64,000 nucleotides of DNA, taken from the NCBI RefSeq assembly GCF_002855575.1, contig NZ_PKRQ01000008.1:62001-126000 (forward strand), read 5' to 3'. Every line of letters begins with the position of its first letter. Positions within the stretch are counted from its first letter, which is position 1. Positions 43,034 to 50,938 of this stretch are shown here, one piece after another. Position numbers and translations under genes: made by a program. The notes beneath the pieces were generated by a model, which was not told the DNA's origin, did no database searches, and saw nothing but the letters and a program-made list of their open reading frames with translations. Source of the stretch: Tabrizicola sp. TH137 (GTDB taxonomy: Bacteria; Pseudomonadota; Alphaproteobacteria; Rhodobacterales; Rhodobacteraceae).

Positions 43034-43909
43034 ATGCATGACGTCGATACCGCGGTGCTGCGGACCTTTCTTGCGGTGGCGGAAAGCGGCAGTTTCTCGC
43101 GCGCGGGGATGATGGTCGGACGGTCGCAATCGGCCGTGTCCGAACAGATCCGAAAGCTGGAAGAGTTGTTCGGCCGCCGCCTGCTGGACCGCACGACCCG
43201 CCGTGTGCGCCTGACAACGGACGGAGAGCAGTTTCTGAGCCATGCCCGCGCGATGGTGGCGCAGGCCGATGCCATGCTGGCACGGTTCCATGCACCCGAT
43301 CTGGCGGGCGAGGTGCGCTTTGGCAGCCCGGAGGACTTCGCATCGGCCTATCTGCCAGATATCCTTGGCTTGTTCGCAGCCGCCCATCCGGCGGTGGAGT
43401 TGCATGTGACATGCCAGTTGACCCTGCCCTTGGTGGAGGAATTCGAGGCGGGCGGGCAGGACCTGATCATCGTCAAGCAGGACCCAGCGCAACGCTATCC
43501 CGGCTCGCGGCCGCTTTGGCGTGAGCAATTGGTCTGGGTCAGCGCACCGGGACTGACGGCGGATTTCGGGGAGGCGGCGCGCGGGCGGTTGCTGCCTCTC
43601 GTTCTTTCGCCGTCGCCTTGCGTCTATCGCGGACGTGCCACCCGCGCCCTGGACAAGGCGGGCGCCACCTGGAGCGGGGTCTTCACCTCGCCCTCCTTCG
43701 CGGGTCAGGCCGCGGCGGTGCGCGCCGGTCTGGGCTATGCGGTGATGCCGCGCGCGATGGTGCCGCCGGAACTGGCGATCCTGACAGGCTGGCCCGACCT
43801 TGCAGAAGTGGAGATCGCGCTTCTGGGGCAGGCGCGGCTTACCCCTGCTGCCGCTGCGCTGGCGGGTTTCGTCGCGGAACGGGTCGCGCGGCGGCAGATG
43901 CAGGTTTGA
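43034..43909 (+). CDS. LysR-type regulator of the SbtA-like gene
   Basis: This 291-residue regulator has the LysR HTH at residues 6-65 (GSFSRAGMMVGRSQSAVSEQIRKLE) and an effector domain containing GEVRFGSPEDFASAYLPDIL. It is divergent from the permease gene with 106 bp between the starts; the spacer is AT-rich (42985-43025) and suitable for two promoters. The effector is not known; if the permease carries bicarbonate or a small anion, that solute is a candidate. Confidence 0.84.
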   Translation: MHDVDTAVLRTFLAVAESGSFSRAGMMVGRSQSAVSEQIRKLEELFGRRLLDRTTRRVRLTTDGEQFLSHARAMVAQADAMLARFHAPDLAGEVRFGSPEDFASAYLPDILGLFAAAHPAVELHVTCQLTLPLVEEFEAGGQDLIIVKQDPAQRYPGSRPLWREQLVWVSAPGLTADFGEAARGRLLPLVLSPSPCVYRGRATRALDKAGATWSGVFTSPSFAGQAAAVRAGLGYAVMPRAMVPPELAILTGWPDLAEVEIALLGQARLTPAAAALAGFVAERVARRQMQV

Positions 43910-44159
43910 CGGTGCATCCTGTTGGCACCATGACTGGCGCGCGATGGCCGTTTCACTGCACGCCCTGCCCCGCGTCTGACGCCAGTCCGGAGGTTAGCGC
44001 CTGGCTCTCTGCGGCCTTGGGCGACACTATCCGAAAGTGACTCGGGGTAGAACGCCTGTTTATCATATGTTAACAGGCCCAAGATTTTCCGAGCGGCTCC
44101 TTCCCCCAGGTCTTAGCGCCTGAAGGTTCTTTTTCGCTCGCAAGAAGAGAGGTTTGTTC

Positions 44160-45113
44160 ATGGGGAAGACCGTTTCCGTCATCATTTGCACGCACAATCG
44201 CTCTGCCGCGCTGGTCAATTGTCTTACATCGATCCGGGAAGCGATCCTTGCGGCACCGCAGGCCGAAACGGAAATTCTGATCGTGGACAATAACTCGACC
44301 GACAACACACAGGCTGTTGTTGCGGTGTGGCAGGCAAAACATCCGGACTGCAAAGTCAGACTCGTGTTTGAACAGCAGAAGGGCCTGTCACATGCGCGGA
44401 ATTGCGGCCTTTCCAATGCCCGTGGTGAATTGCTTGTCATGATCGACGACGATTGCGTCATGGATGAGAGATACATCGTGAACGCGCTGGCCTATGACGC
44501 GCAAGACACCGTTCCCGTGTTGCGTGGCGGGTCGGTTTTCCTGGGCGATCCCACCGACCAGCCTGTGACAATCAAAACGGCGACGGCGCGCCAGTCCTGG
44601 AGCAAAGGACGGAACTCTACCCGCAATGAGAATCTGGGGAATAGCCTGCTTGGCTGCAACATGATGATGCGCAAGACCTTGGTCGAGCAGATCGGGCCGT
44701 TTGACACAGCACTTGGCGCCGGGTCGAGCATCCCCGGAGGCGAGGATATGGATTACATCTTTCGGGCCTATATCCACGGTTTCGAGATTGAATATGCGCC
44801 GGACCTGAAGATCCACCACTTTCATGGCCGCAAGACGACAGAGGATGGATACAAGCTGTTCCGAAACTATTCGATCGGGGGTGGGGCGCTGTATGCAAAA
44901 TACTTCTTCTCTCAACCGGATTTCTGCCGGCAACTGTATTGGGACGTGAAGAAGCTTCCCGGAGAGTGGCTCCGAAAGGAGAACCGTTTCATGCCGGAAC
45001 TCAAGTTCACGATGACAGACAAGGTCCGATACAGCCTGAAGGGGATGTATATGTATTGGCGGTCCCGTTTGCTCAGCCGCGGCCAGGCGCCGCGGAAGGC
45101 GGCGGTGCGGTAA
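44160..45113 (+). CDS. Family 2 glycosyltransferase
   Basis: This 317-residue GT-A enzyme has VSVIICTHNRSAALVNCL at the start, ILIVDNNSTDNT, and the metal-binding VMIDDDCVMDE. A GGEDMDYIFRAY block near residue 195 probably holds the catalytic base. The ATG at 44160 has AAGAGAGG seven bases upstream; a TTG two codons earlier is in frame but closer to the site. GC content is lower than the surrounding genes, like the flippase at 40181. The C-terminal 60 residues are basic and may touch the membrane. Confidence 0.82.
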   Translation: MGKTVSVIICTHNRSAALVNCLTSIREAILAAPQAETEILIVDNNSTDNTQAVVAVWQAKHPDCKVRLVFEQQKGLSHARNCGLSNARGELLVMIDDDCVMDERYIVNALAYDAQDTVPVLRGGSVFLGDPTDQPVTIKTATARQSWSKGRNSTRNENLGNSLLGCNMMMRKTLVEQIGPFDTALGAGSSIPGGEDMDYIFRAYIHGFEIEYAPDLKIHHFHGRKTTEDGYKLFRNYSIGGGALYAKYFFSQPDFCRQLYWDVKKLPGEWLRKENRFMPELKFTMTDKVRYSLKGMYMYWRSRLLSRGQAPRKAAVR

Positions 45114-45143
45114 AGGGTGAAGGGCGGCCTGGCCTGATCGCCG

Positions 45144-45734
45144 TCACGGCGCGGCGAGGCCGGCGTCGTCCAACTGCTCGGGGTCTGGAAGATCGCGCAG
45201 GGATTGCATCCCGAAGGCCGCAAGGAATGTGTCAGTGGTTACAAAGGTGTAGGGGGCACCCCGGCGCGGTTCGCGGGGACCGGTGCCGATGAGATGGCGG
45301 TCGGCCAGCCGACCGATCAGGTCGCGGCTGATCTCTTTCCCGAAGATGTCTTTCAGCCCGTCACGGCTGATCGGTTGGTGAAAAGCGATTGCCGCAAGGA
45401 CGGCGAGATCGAATTCCGACAGGGTCAGGGCCAGCCCGCCGACATCTGCGGCGGCGCGGATGGACGCGGCATAGGCGGGCCGGGTGCGCAGCATCCAGCC
45501 ATTGCCCACCTGCGCCACCTCATAGGGCCGGCCGTCAAGATCGACTTTCAGGTCTTCGATCAGAAGATCAATCGAGACCCCCTGCCCCACCACCCGGGCG
45601 AGATCTGCGCGTGCGACCGGGCTTGAACTGGCGAAGAGAACCGCCTCGATCCGGCGCATCCATTCCCGCCAGCGCAATTCGGGCGCGAGGTCGGCCAGTT
45701 CACGGTCGAGTGTCGGGTTCTCGCGCCGCGCCAT
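45144..45734 (-). CDS. ScpB-family winged-helix protein
   Basis: This 196-residue protein matches ScpB of the SMC-ScpA-ScpB condensin: IEAVLFASSSPVARADLARVVG at the start of the first winged helix, then YEVAQVGNGWMLRTRPAYA and LSEFDLAVLAAIAFHQPISRDGLKDIFG in the second. The chromosomal ScpB normally pairs with ScpA; here the partner gene is a DUF1403 protein two bases upstream. No SMC or ScpA is in the window. This plasmid-borne version probably serves the replicon rather than the chromosome. Confidence 0.78.
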   Translation of the reverse strand: MARRENPTLDRELADLAPELRWREWMRRIEAVLFASSSPVARADLARVVGQGVSIDLLIEDLKVDLDGRPYEVAQVGNGWMLRTRPAYAASIRAAADVGGLALTLSEFDLAVLAAIAFHQPISRDGLKDIFGKEISRDLIGRLADRHLIGTGPREPRRGAPYTFVTTDTFLAAFGMQSLRDLPDPEQLDDAGLAAP

Positions 45735-45736
45735 GG

Positions 45737-46639
45737 TCAGACCCCGTAAAGCCGGAAGGTTTCGCGCCCGGTGAGTTCTCGCAGCGCGCCGAGTTCCACC
45801 AGCCGGTCGCAGAGCCGCCGTGCGGCGCGGTCGGAGAGGCTGTCATTCATCTCTCTCGCCAGGGCTGTGGGGGCGAGTGCATCGCGTGACAGGAACAGAT
45901 CAACCGCCCGGATGGCCCCCTTGGCCCGCAGCCGTGGCGCCACTTCCCGCAGGCGCGTCGCCGCCCGTGCCAGATCGCCCGCCATCGGCAGCGCCCGCCC
46001 GGCCCCGGCCGCCACCGCCCGATGACAGGCAAGCCGCAGATCGTCACCGCGCAGGCGCAGGTCGCGGGGTTTCAGCGCAAGGGACAGAAGCGGCAGCACA
46101 TGCGTCCAGGCCAGCGATTTTGCCAAGGTGGCATCGGCCATGACCAGCGCGACCAGTTCGTCGCGCGGGTTGTCGGTCAGGATGGCCTCGATCACCTGGG
46201 CCGCCCGATCCACCGGCGTCGGCCCCTGCGCATCGAGGCAAAGCGCGATCCGGTCCGGAGCGATGCCTGCCAGCGCCCGCGCCAGGTGGCCGACAGAGAT
46301 CGGCCGGACCACCACATGGGACCATTGCCGCAGAAGCTGCCCCGCCGGGCCGGGATCATCGCCGGGCTTCGTCAGGTGCAGGGCATCGCGCAAGGCGGGC
46401 GCGCCTTCGCGGCGCCCGGCGATGGCTGCACAGACCTCGGCCGCAGCGAGGGCAAGGCGGTCGCGCCACAGGGCCAGCGGCACCTCGCCGATTGCGGCCA
46501 CGAGGGACAGATGCGCCAGCATCGCCCCGGAGCGGAAGGCCGCCGCGTCGAGCGTATCGGCAGGGGCCGTGGCGATCCAACCCGGAAGCGGGGGCAGCAT
46601 CGGCAGGGGCGCGGCGGAGGGGGGGCGGGGTTCTCGCAT
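45737..46639 (-). CDS. DUF1403 family protein
   Basis: This 300-residue protein is Ala/Arg/Leu-rich, with no signal peptide. The C-terminal 70 residues look like a winged helix (ALAREMNDSLSDRAARRLCDRLVELGALRELTG), and the middle is helical. It matches my memory of DUF1403, found on plasmids and islands of Rhizobiales and Rhodobacterales next to ScpB-like genes. It is co-transcribed with the ScpB gene and divergent from the tyrosine recombinase. Function is not established; an ScpA-like or DNA-binding partner role is possible. Confidence 0.6.
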   Translation of the reverse strand: MREPRPPSAAPLPMLPPLPGWIATAPADTLDAAAFRSGAMLAHLSLVAAIGEVPLALWRDRLALAAAEVCAAIAGRREGAPALRDALHLTKPGDDPGPAGQLLRQWSHVVVRPISVGHLARALAGIAPDRIALCLDAQGPTPVDRAAQVIEAILTDNPRDELVALVMADATLAKSLAWTHVLPLLSLALKPRDLRLRGDDLRLACHRAVAAGAGRALPMAGDLARAATRLREVAPRLRAKGAIRAVDLFLSRDALAPTALAREMNDSLSDRAARRLCDRLVELGALRELTGRETFRLYGV

Positions 46640-46716
46640 GCCCGGAAGCCTAAATCCTCGCGGCGCTTTTGGCCAGAGAAAGCCGCCTTTAGCGCCGCAT
46701 CCTGCGCGAATCCTGT

Positions 46717-46745
46717 ATGTCCGTTAATCTTGCATTATCGGACAT
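46717..46745. promoter_or_regulatory. Near-perfect inverted repeat between DUF1403 and recombinase genes
   Basis: The arms ATGTCCGTTAAT (46717-46728) and ATTATCGGACAT (46734-46745) match at 11 of 12 positions and are separated by five bases, CTTGC. The arm and spacer sizes resemble a tyrosine-recombinase core site (two binding arms around a short crossover). It lies only nine bases before the recombinase ATG, so it may instead or also be an operator for both divergent units. Confidence 0.6.
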
Positions 46746-46754
46746 GAAGAGGTT

Positions 46755-47864
46755 ATGCTTGGCGCCATGGCCGAAGCACATCAGAAATCATCTCCGGATC
46801 TGCCAGAGCAGGCTGGCGAGGACGTAAAGAACGAGAGCGGCGCGGTGGTGGATGGCGCCCTTGTGCTGCCGTTCCAGATGGCGGGGTCCGGCACGCTTGA
46901 CCGGCTTGTCGAGACGGCGCGGGATTATGCGCGGCAGGCCGCATCAGAAAATACGCTGCGGGCCTATGCGAAGGACTGGGCCCATTTTGCGCGCTGGTGC
47001 CGGATGCGGGGGGCGGAGCCGCTGCCGCCGTCGCCCCCCCTGATCGGTCTTTATATCTCTGACCTCGCCGCACCGGGAGGCAAGACGCCGCCGCTTTCGG
47101 TTGCCTCGATCGAAAGACGCCTTTCTGGCCTTGTCTGGGGCTATGCGCAGCGCGGCCAGCGCCTCGACCGCAGGGATCGCCATATTGCCAGCGTCCTTGC
47201 CGGTATCCGGCGCAAACATGCGCGGCCGCCGGCACAGAAGGCGGCGATCCTTCCGGAAGACCTGCGCGACATGCTGGCCACCCTGCCCCATGATCTGCGC
47301 GGCCTGCGTGACCGGGCGATCCTGTTGATCGGCTTTGCCGGAGGGTTGCGCCGGTCGGAGATCGTGAGTCTGGATCACGGCAAGGATGATACGCCGGACA
47401 GCGGCGGCTGGGTCGAGGTTCTGGATGGCGGTGCCCTGATCACGCTGCGCGGCAAGACCGGGTGGCGCGAGGTGGAAATCGCCCGCGGATCATCCGACCA
47501 GACCTGCCCTGTCCATGCCCTGACGCAATGGCTGCATTATGCGAAGATCGACTTCGGGCCCCTGTTCGTCGCGGTTTCCCGTGATGGGCGCAAGGCCACA
47601 GGCGAGAGGCTTTCGGACAAGCATGTCGCGCGGCTTGTGAAGCAGACGGTGGAGGCGGCAGGTTTGCGGCCGGAGCTTTCACGGGCGGAACGACTGCGGC
47701 TTTTCTCCGGCCATTCCCTGCGCGCGGGTCTGGCCAGCAGCGCCGAGGTGGATGAGCGCTTTATCCAGAAGCAGCTTGGCCATGCCAGCGCCGAGATGAC
47801 CCGCCGCTATCAGCGCCGCCGCGACAGGTTCCGGGTGAACCTGACCAAGGCGGCAGGGCTGTAA
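46755..47864 (+). CDS. Tyrosine-type site-specific recombinase/integrase
   Basis: This 369-residue recombinase has an N-terminal SAM-like core-binding domain (about 45-150, SENTLRAYAKDWAHFARWC) and a C-terminal catalytic domain with Arg in GGLRRSE, the SGHSLRAG box, His in LGHASAEM and the nucleophile Tyr352 in TRRYQRR. It is of XerC/D or phage integrase type. Two close ATG starts exist (46755 and 46767); neither has ideal spacing to AAGAGG. Its place next to ScpB/DUF1403 and 200 bp from parAB suggests replicon dimer resolution rather than mobile-element integration. Confidence 0.85.
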   Translation: MLGAMAEAHQKSSPDLPEQAGEDVKNESGAVVDGALVLPFQMAGSGTLDRLVETARDYARQAASENTLRAYAKDWAHFARWCRMRGAEPLPPSPPLIGLYISDLAAPGGKTPPLSVASIERRLSGLVWGYAQRGQRLDRRDRHIASVLAGIRRKHARPPAQKAAILPEDLRDMLATLPHDLRGLRDRAILLIGFAGGLRRSEIVSLDHGKDDTPDSGGWVEVLDGGALITLRGKTGWREVEIARGSSDQTCPVHALTQWLHYAKIDFGPLFVAVSRDGRKATGERLSDKHVARLVKQTVEAAGLRPELSRAERLRLFSGHSLRAGLASSAEVDERFIQKQLGHASAEMTRRYQRRRDRFRVNLTKAAGL

Positions 47865-47909
47865 TCCTGTTGCGCGGGAGGTGGGAGACGGGGGCGCGGC
47901 TTGTGGAGA

Positions 47910-47925
47910 CTTCCCCGCGGGGAAA
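47910..47925. repeat. Candidate parS palindrome, copy 1
   Basis: CTTCCCCGCGGGGAAA matches the palindrome TTTCCCCGCGGGGAAA at 15 of 16 positions. It lies in the 220-bp spacer after the recombinase gene. Copies are restricted to the region around parAB in what I could scan, as expected for ParB centromere sites. Confidence 0.65.
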
Positions 47926-48048
47926 GGCGGGGATTCAAGGGGTTGGGCGAAAACGGCTGTACCGTATTCTGTGCCGCCTTTTGTGCCGCAAACTGTGGCC
48001 ACGCAGCGAACGGTCGCAACGGGGGAAAAATGGCACGGGCAGGGGCGA

Positions 48049-48064
48049 TTTCCCCGCGGGGAAA
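48049..48064. repeat. Candidate parS palindrome, copy 2
   Basis: TTTCCCCGCGGGGAAA is a perfect 16-bp palindrome located 20 bases after the parB stop codon, in non-coding DNA. This is the reference copy and the best candidate for the ParB binding site. Confidence 0.7.
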
Positions 48065-48084
48065 GCCCCCTGCCCTGCGCCGCG

Positions 48085-49161
48085 TCAGTCCAGCGCGGAG
48101 AAGAAGGCCTTGACCGCCGCCTCCAACTGCCGCCGGTCCAGCGTCGAGAAATCACGGTCGAGCCGCAGTTCCACCTTGCCAGCGGCGGCGGTGCATTTCA
48201 CCTCACCCGCCGGGGTGGGCATCCGCAGCACGGTCTTGCCGCGCGGATCGGCCGCCCGGGCCACCGCGCCCGCAGCCGGTGGCGCGGCCTCGCCTTCGGC
48301 GAAGCGGCGCAGGATGGCGAGTTCCTCTTCCGCCGTGCGCCTGCCCTGCCCCAGCATCCGGGCCAGCGCGGTAACGGCGGCGGGTTCGCCCTCGATGCGG
48401 TTTGCCAGCGTCAGGCCAAGGGCGCGCGGGATCGACTCGGGATGTTCCAGGACCTTTTCCAGCGCCCGCATCAGGAAAGCGAAGCGGCGGACATAGCTGC
48501 GCTTTTGCGGGTTGGCCGTGGCGAAGAGGATATTCACCGCCTCGTCCAGATCGCGGCAGCCGGTTGCGTCATCCTCGGCATAGGCGCGGGCGAGGTTCGC
48601 CATTTCGGCGAAGCTGATGTCCTTGCGGACCATGTTCTCATCCACCATGCGGCGATAGAGGCTGTCGAGCGTTTCGCCCCGCGCCATCAGGCCGGCCGGA
48701 ATGCGGGCATAGGCCTGATCCCCGGTTTCGGCGAGAAGTTCGCGATAGGCCGACAGACGCCGCCAGCCCTGCACGAGTTCGTATTGCCCCTCGCCCACCT
48801 GCTCTACCCGGATCGGGTTGGAGAGGCCGACGGCGCGGATGGAGGCCTTGAGTTCGTCAAGTTCGGGGTCCACGCGTCGGGACCGGTCACGGATCAGCTT
48901 GCCCGCATGGACCTGATCGACGGGGATCATGTCCACGACGAGACCCAGCTTCTTGAGCCGGACGAATTCATGCGCGAGGGCGTCATTCTCGGCGCGGATC
49001 TCGGCCTCGGCGGCCTGGCGCTGGCGCAGGGATTCGGCATTCTCGCCGATCGCGGTGGCCATGGGGCCGCGGCGCAGCCCATCGCCCATCGACTTCACTT
49101 CCAGTTCGGGACCATCCTCTTCGGGAAGGTCGATGTCGAACATGCGGCGTTTCTTGGTCAT
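48085..49161 (-). CDS. parB: Partition protein ParB
   Basis: This 358-residue protein has the ParB N-terminal nuclease-like/CTPase domain (about 75-180): IPVDQVHAGKLIRDRSRR, a GLSNPIRVEQ block, ELVQGWRRLSAYREL and ENMVRKDISFAEMANL. A helix-turn-helix region follows and a C-terminal dimerisation part ends with LDRDFSTLDRRQLEAAVKAFF. It would load on parS and link the plasmid to ParA. The start overlaps the parA stop by four bases (ATGA). No repC lies next to it, so it is not a RepABC system. Confidence 0.87.
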   Translation of the reverse strand: MTKKRRMFDIDLPEEDGPELEVKSMGDGLRRGPMATAIGENAESLRQRQAAEAEIRAENDALAHEFVRLKKLGLVVDMIPVDQVHAGKLIRDRSRRVDPELDELKASIRAVGLSNPIRVEQVGEGQYELVQGWRRLSAYRELLAETGDQAYARIPAGLMARGETLDSLYRRMVDENMVRKDISFAEMANLARAYAEDDATGCRDLDEAVNILFATANPQKRSYVRRFAFLMRALEKVLEHPESIPRALGLTLANRIEGEPAAVTALARMLGQGRRTAEEELAILRRFAEGEAAPPAAGAVARAADPRGKTVLRMPTPAGEVKCTAAAGKVELRLDRDFSTLDRRQLEAAVKAFFSALD

Positions 49162-50465
49162 GCGCGTTCCTCCAGCCGATCCCAGGCGGCGCAGACATGG
49201 CCGCGGAATTCCTCATATGCCTTGTCGAAGGTTGTCCGCGCCCGGCGCCAGGTTTCGCGCGTCATGTCGCGGTAGTCTATTTCATAGATCGAGGCGAGGA
49301 AGCGCCCCGACTGTTCCACCGCCCGCGTGTGTTCGATGGGGTTCGCGGTGACGCGGTCGCCGAAGACCTTTTTGAAGGCGTCATACATGGCGCGATGCAG
49401 GTCGTTTCCGGGTTCATAGCGGGTGAGGAGGAAGCGGATGTCGAGGAAGGCTTTCGGCAGGGGCATTTTCCCCGCGGGGAAATGACCTTCGAATCCGGCG
49501 GAGAGATCTTCCAGCGCCTCGGCCAACTGGCCGATGAAGGAGGTGGTGGAGTCATATTCCCAGTAGCCCGGCCCGGAGGGGATGTAGAGGACATCCGCCG
49601 CGAAGACCGCGTTCATCGACTGATAGCCGATGGCGGGCGGGCAGTCGAAGATGATCATGTCATAGGCATCGTCGGGCAACTGGTCGAGCCAGCGCGAGAC
49701 GGCGGCGAAGAAGGACCAGTCGGGGTTCATGTGGCGATACTGGGCGGAGGCGAATTCCACGAAGGCCGCATTGGCGCAGGAGGGGACGAGGTCGATGGTG
49801 GGCCAGCAGGTCGGCTTGATGAAATCGGTGGCGCGCAGATCGCCGAGGCCCATGTCGGTGATGGAGGCGGGGAGCTTGCGGCGGGGCAGGGCGGTGCCGC
49901 TTTCGGCGCCCTGGGCGGCGCGGTTCATCCGCTCCGTCTCGCGCACGAGATCGCGGGCCATGATGCCCCAGACGGTATGTTCCTCGTTCACGTCCGACAG
50001 GCCCATGGAATGGCTGAGCGTGGCTTGCGGGTCGAAATCCACGCAGAGGACGCGGTATCCGTCGAGCGCGGCGGCATGGGCGAAGTGGAGCGCGACGGTG
50101 GACTTGCCCGCGCCGCCCTTGAAATTGGCGACGGCGACGCGGATGGCGCGTTTCCCCGCGGGGCGGTGCGGGGTCATCGGCTTGCGGTTGACCTTCATCC
50201 TGCGGCGCATCTCGTTGATCTCGTCGAGGGAGAACCAGCGCTGGCGGCCATCCTCCTCCACCTCGCCATCGGGGAGGGAGGGATCGGTCGCGAGGCGGCC
50301 GCGGAAGGTGGACTGGTTGACCTTGAGGATGAGTTCCGAAACTTCCCAGGAGGAGAAGCGGCGGAGCGTCTTTTCCATCTGCGGGGAGAAGGTCTGCTTG
50401 CGGATCCAGCCCTGCATCTTGAGCGAGGTGTCGCGCAGCTCCTGAAGGTCGCGATGGGTGAACAT
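49158..50465 (-). CDS. parA: Partition ATPase ParA
   Basis: This 435-residue ATPase has the deviant Walker A KGGAGKST at residues 116-123, VLCVDFDPQATLS, and IIFDCPPAIGYQSMNA as Walker B region. The N-terminal 100 residues form a DNA-binding domain (QRWFSLDEINEMRRRMKV), typical of type Ia ParA proteins that repress their own promoter. The ATG at 50465 has GAGG upstream. Two copies of the 16-bp palindrome lie inside this gene (one perfect, one decayed); both are read as a Pro-Ala-Gly-Lys stretch. It is divergent from the rep gene. Confidence 0.88.
   Translation of the reverse strand: MFTHRDLQELRDTSLKMQGWIRKQTFSPQMEKTLRRFSSWEVSELILKVNQSTFRGRLATDPSLPDGEVEEDGRQRWFSLDEINEMRRRMKVNRKPMTPHRPAGKRAIRVAVANFKGGAGKSTVALHFAHAAALDGYRVLCVDFDPQATLSHSMGLSDVNEEHTVWGIMARDLVRETERMNRAAQGAESGTALPRRKLPASITDMGLGDLRATDFIKPTCWPTIDLVPSCANAAFVEFASAQYRHMNPDWSFFAAVSRWLDQLPDDAYDMIIFDCPPAIGYQSMNAVFAADVLYIPSGPGYWEYDSTTSFIGQLAEALEDLSAGFEGHFPAGKMPLPKAFLDIRFLLTRYEPGNDLHRAMYDAFKKVFGDRVTANPIEHTRAVEQSGRFLASIYEIDYRDMTRETWRRARTTFDKAYEEFRGHVCAAWDRLEERA
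49467..49482. repeat. Candidate parS palindrome, copy 3, inside parA
   Basis: A perfect copy of TTTCCCCGCGGGGAAA lies within the parA coding sequence and is translated as part of HFPAGKMP. A 16-bp perfect palindrome kept inside a coding region points to selection for DNA binding as well as protein sequence. Confidence 0.65.
50151..50166. repeat. Decayed parS-like palindrome, copy 4, inside parA
   Basis: TTTCCCCGCGGGGCGG keeps 13 of 16 positions of the palindrome; one outer arm is lost. It is read as RPAGK just before the Walker A motif. It may be a weak ParB site or only a remnant. Confidence 0.45.
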
Positions 50466-50938
50466 GATCGCCTCATTGTTAATTCCTGCCGTTCGCGAAA
50501 TTACGTTGAATTTGCGTTCCGCGCAAACGTGATTATCCTGATTTGGTGGATTTGCGTCCGAAGGGGTGGGCAGCGGGGAAAACCCAGGCAGGACAGGCCG
50601 GAGCGGGGGGTGACCGATTCGGGAAAGGATGCGGGGGCGTGCTGTGTTTCCTACCCCATCTTGGGGGGACAGGTTGGACGCCCCACTGCCGATTGGGGGG
50701 ACATTGTTGCCGGATAGGGTGACATTCAGCCCGTCCCCCATTACCATTTGAACCGGATTCTCAGAGTCGGTGGATCGGGGCAGATGGCGGGTGGCGCGCT
50801 TTTGCTTGACAGAATCGGGAAACAGGACGCAAATCAGCCCACAGTCCGAAAGAACACCGGAAAACGGGTTGCGGACCGGGCAGGAATGGCAAGACGGCAA
50901 CCGGGGCGGATGATCCCGGCGATACAGGAGCAACGGGG
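50466..50938. other. Putative replication origin/incompatibility region
   Basis: This 473-bp gap between the divergent parA and rep genes has no coding potential that I trust. It contains the octamer ATTTGCGT three times (50510-50517, 50550-50557, and reversed at 50827-50834; a fourth copy lies at 50977-50984 in rep), TTGGGGGGACA twice as a direct repeat 32 bp apart (50661 and 50693), a reversed TGGGGGAC at 50733-50740, the palindrome TTCGCGAA at 50492-50499, and TTTGCG-N5-CGCAAA at 50511-50527. Such dense repeats next to a rep gene suggest the origin and the autoregulatory sites. Confidence 0.6.

Noticed and set aside
46755-47864. Prophage or genomic island integrase
   Set aside because: No phage genes, tRNA target or direct repeat attachment sites are near; the position beside ScpB and parAB fits replicon maintenance better.
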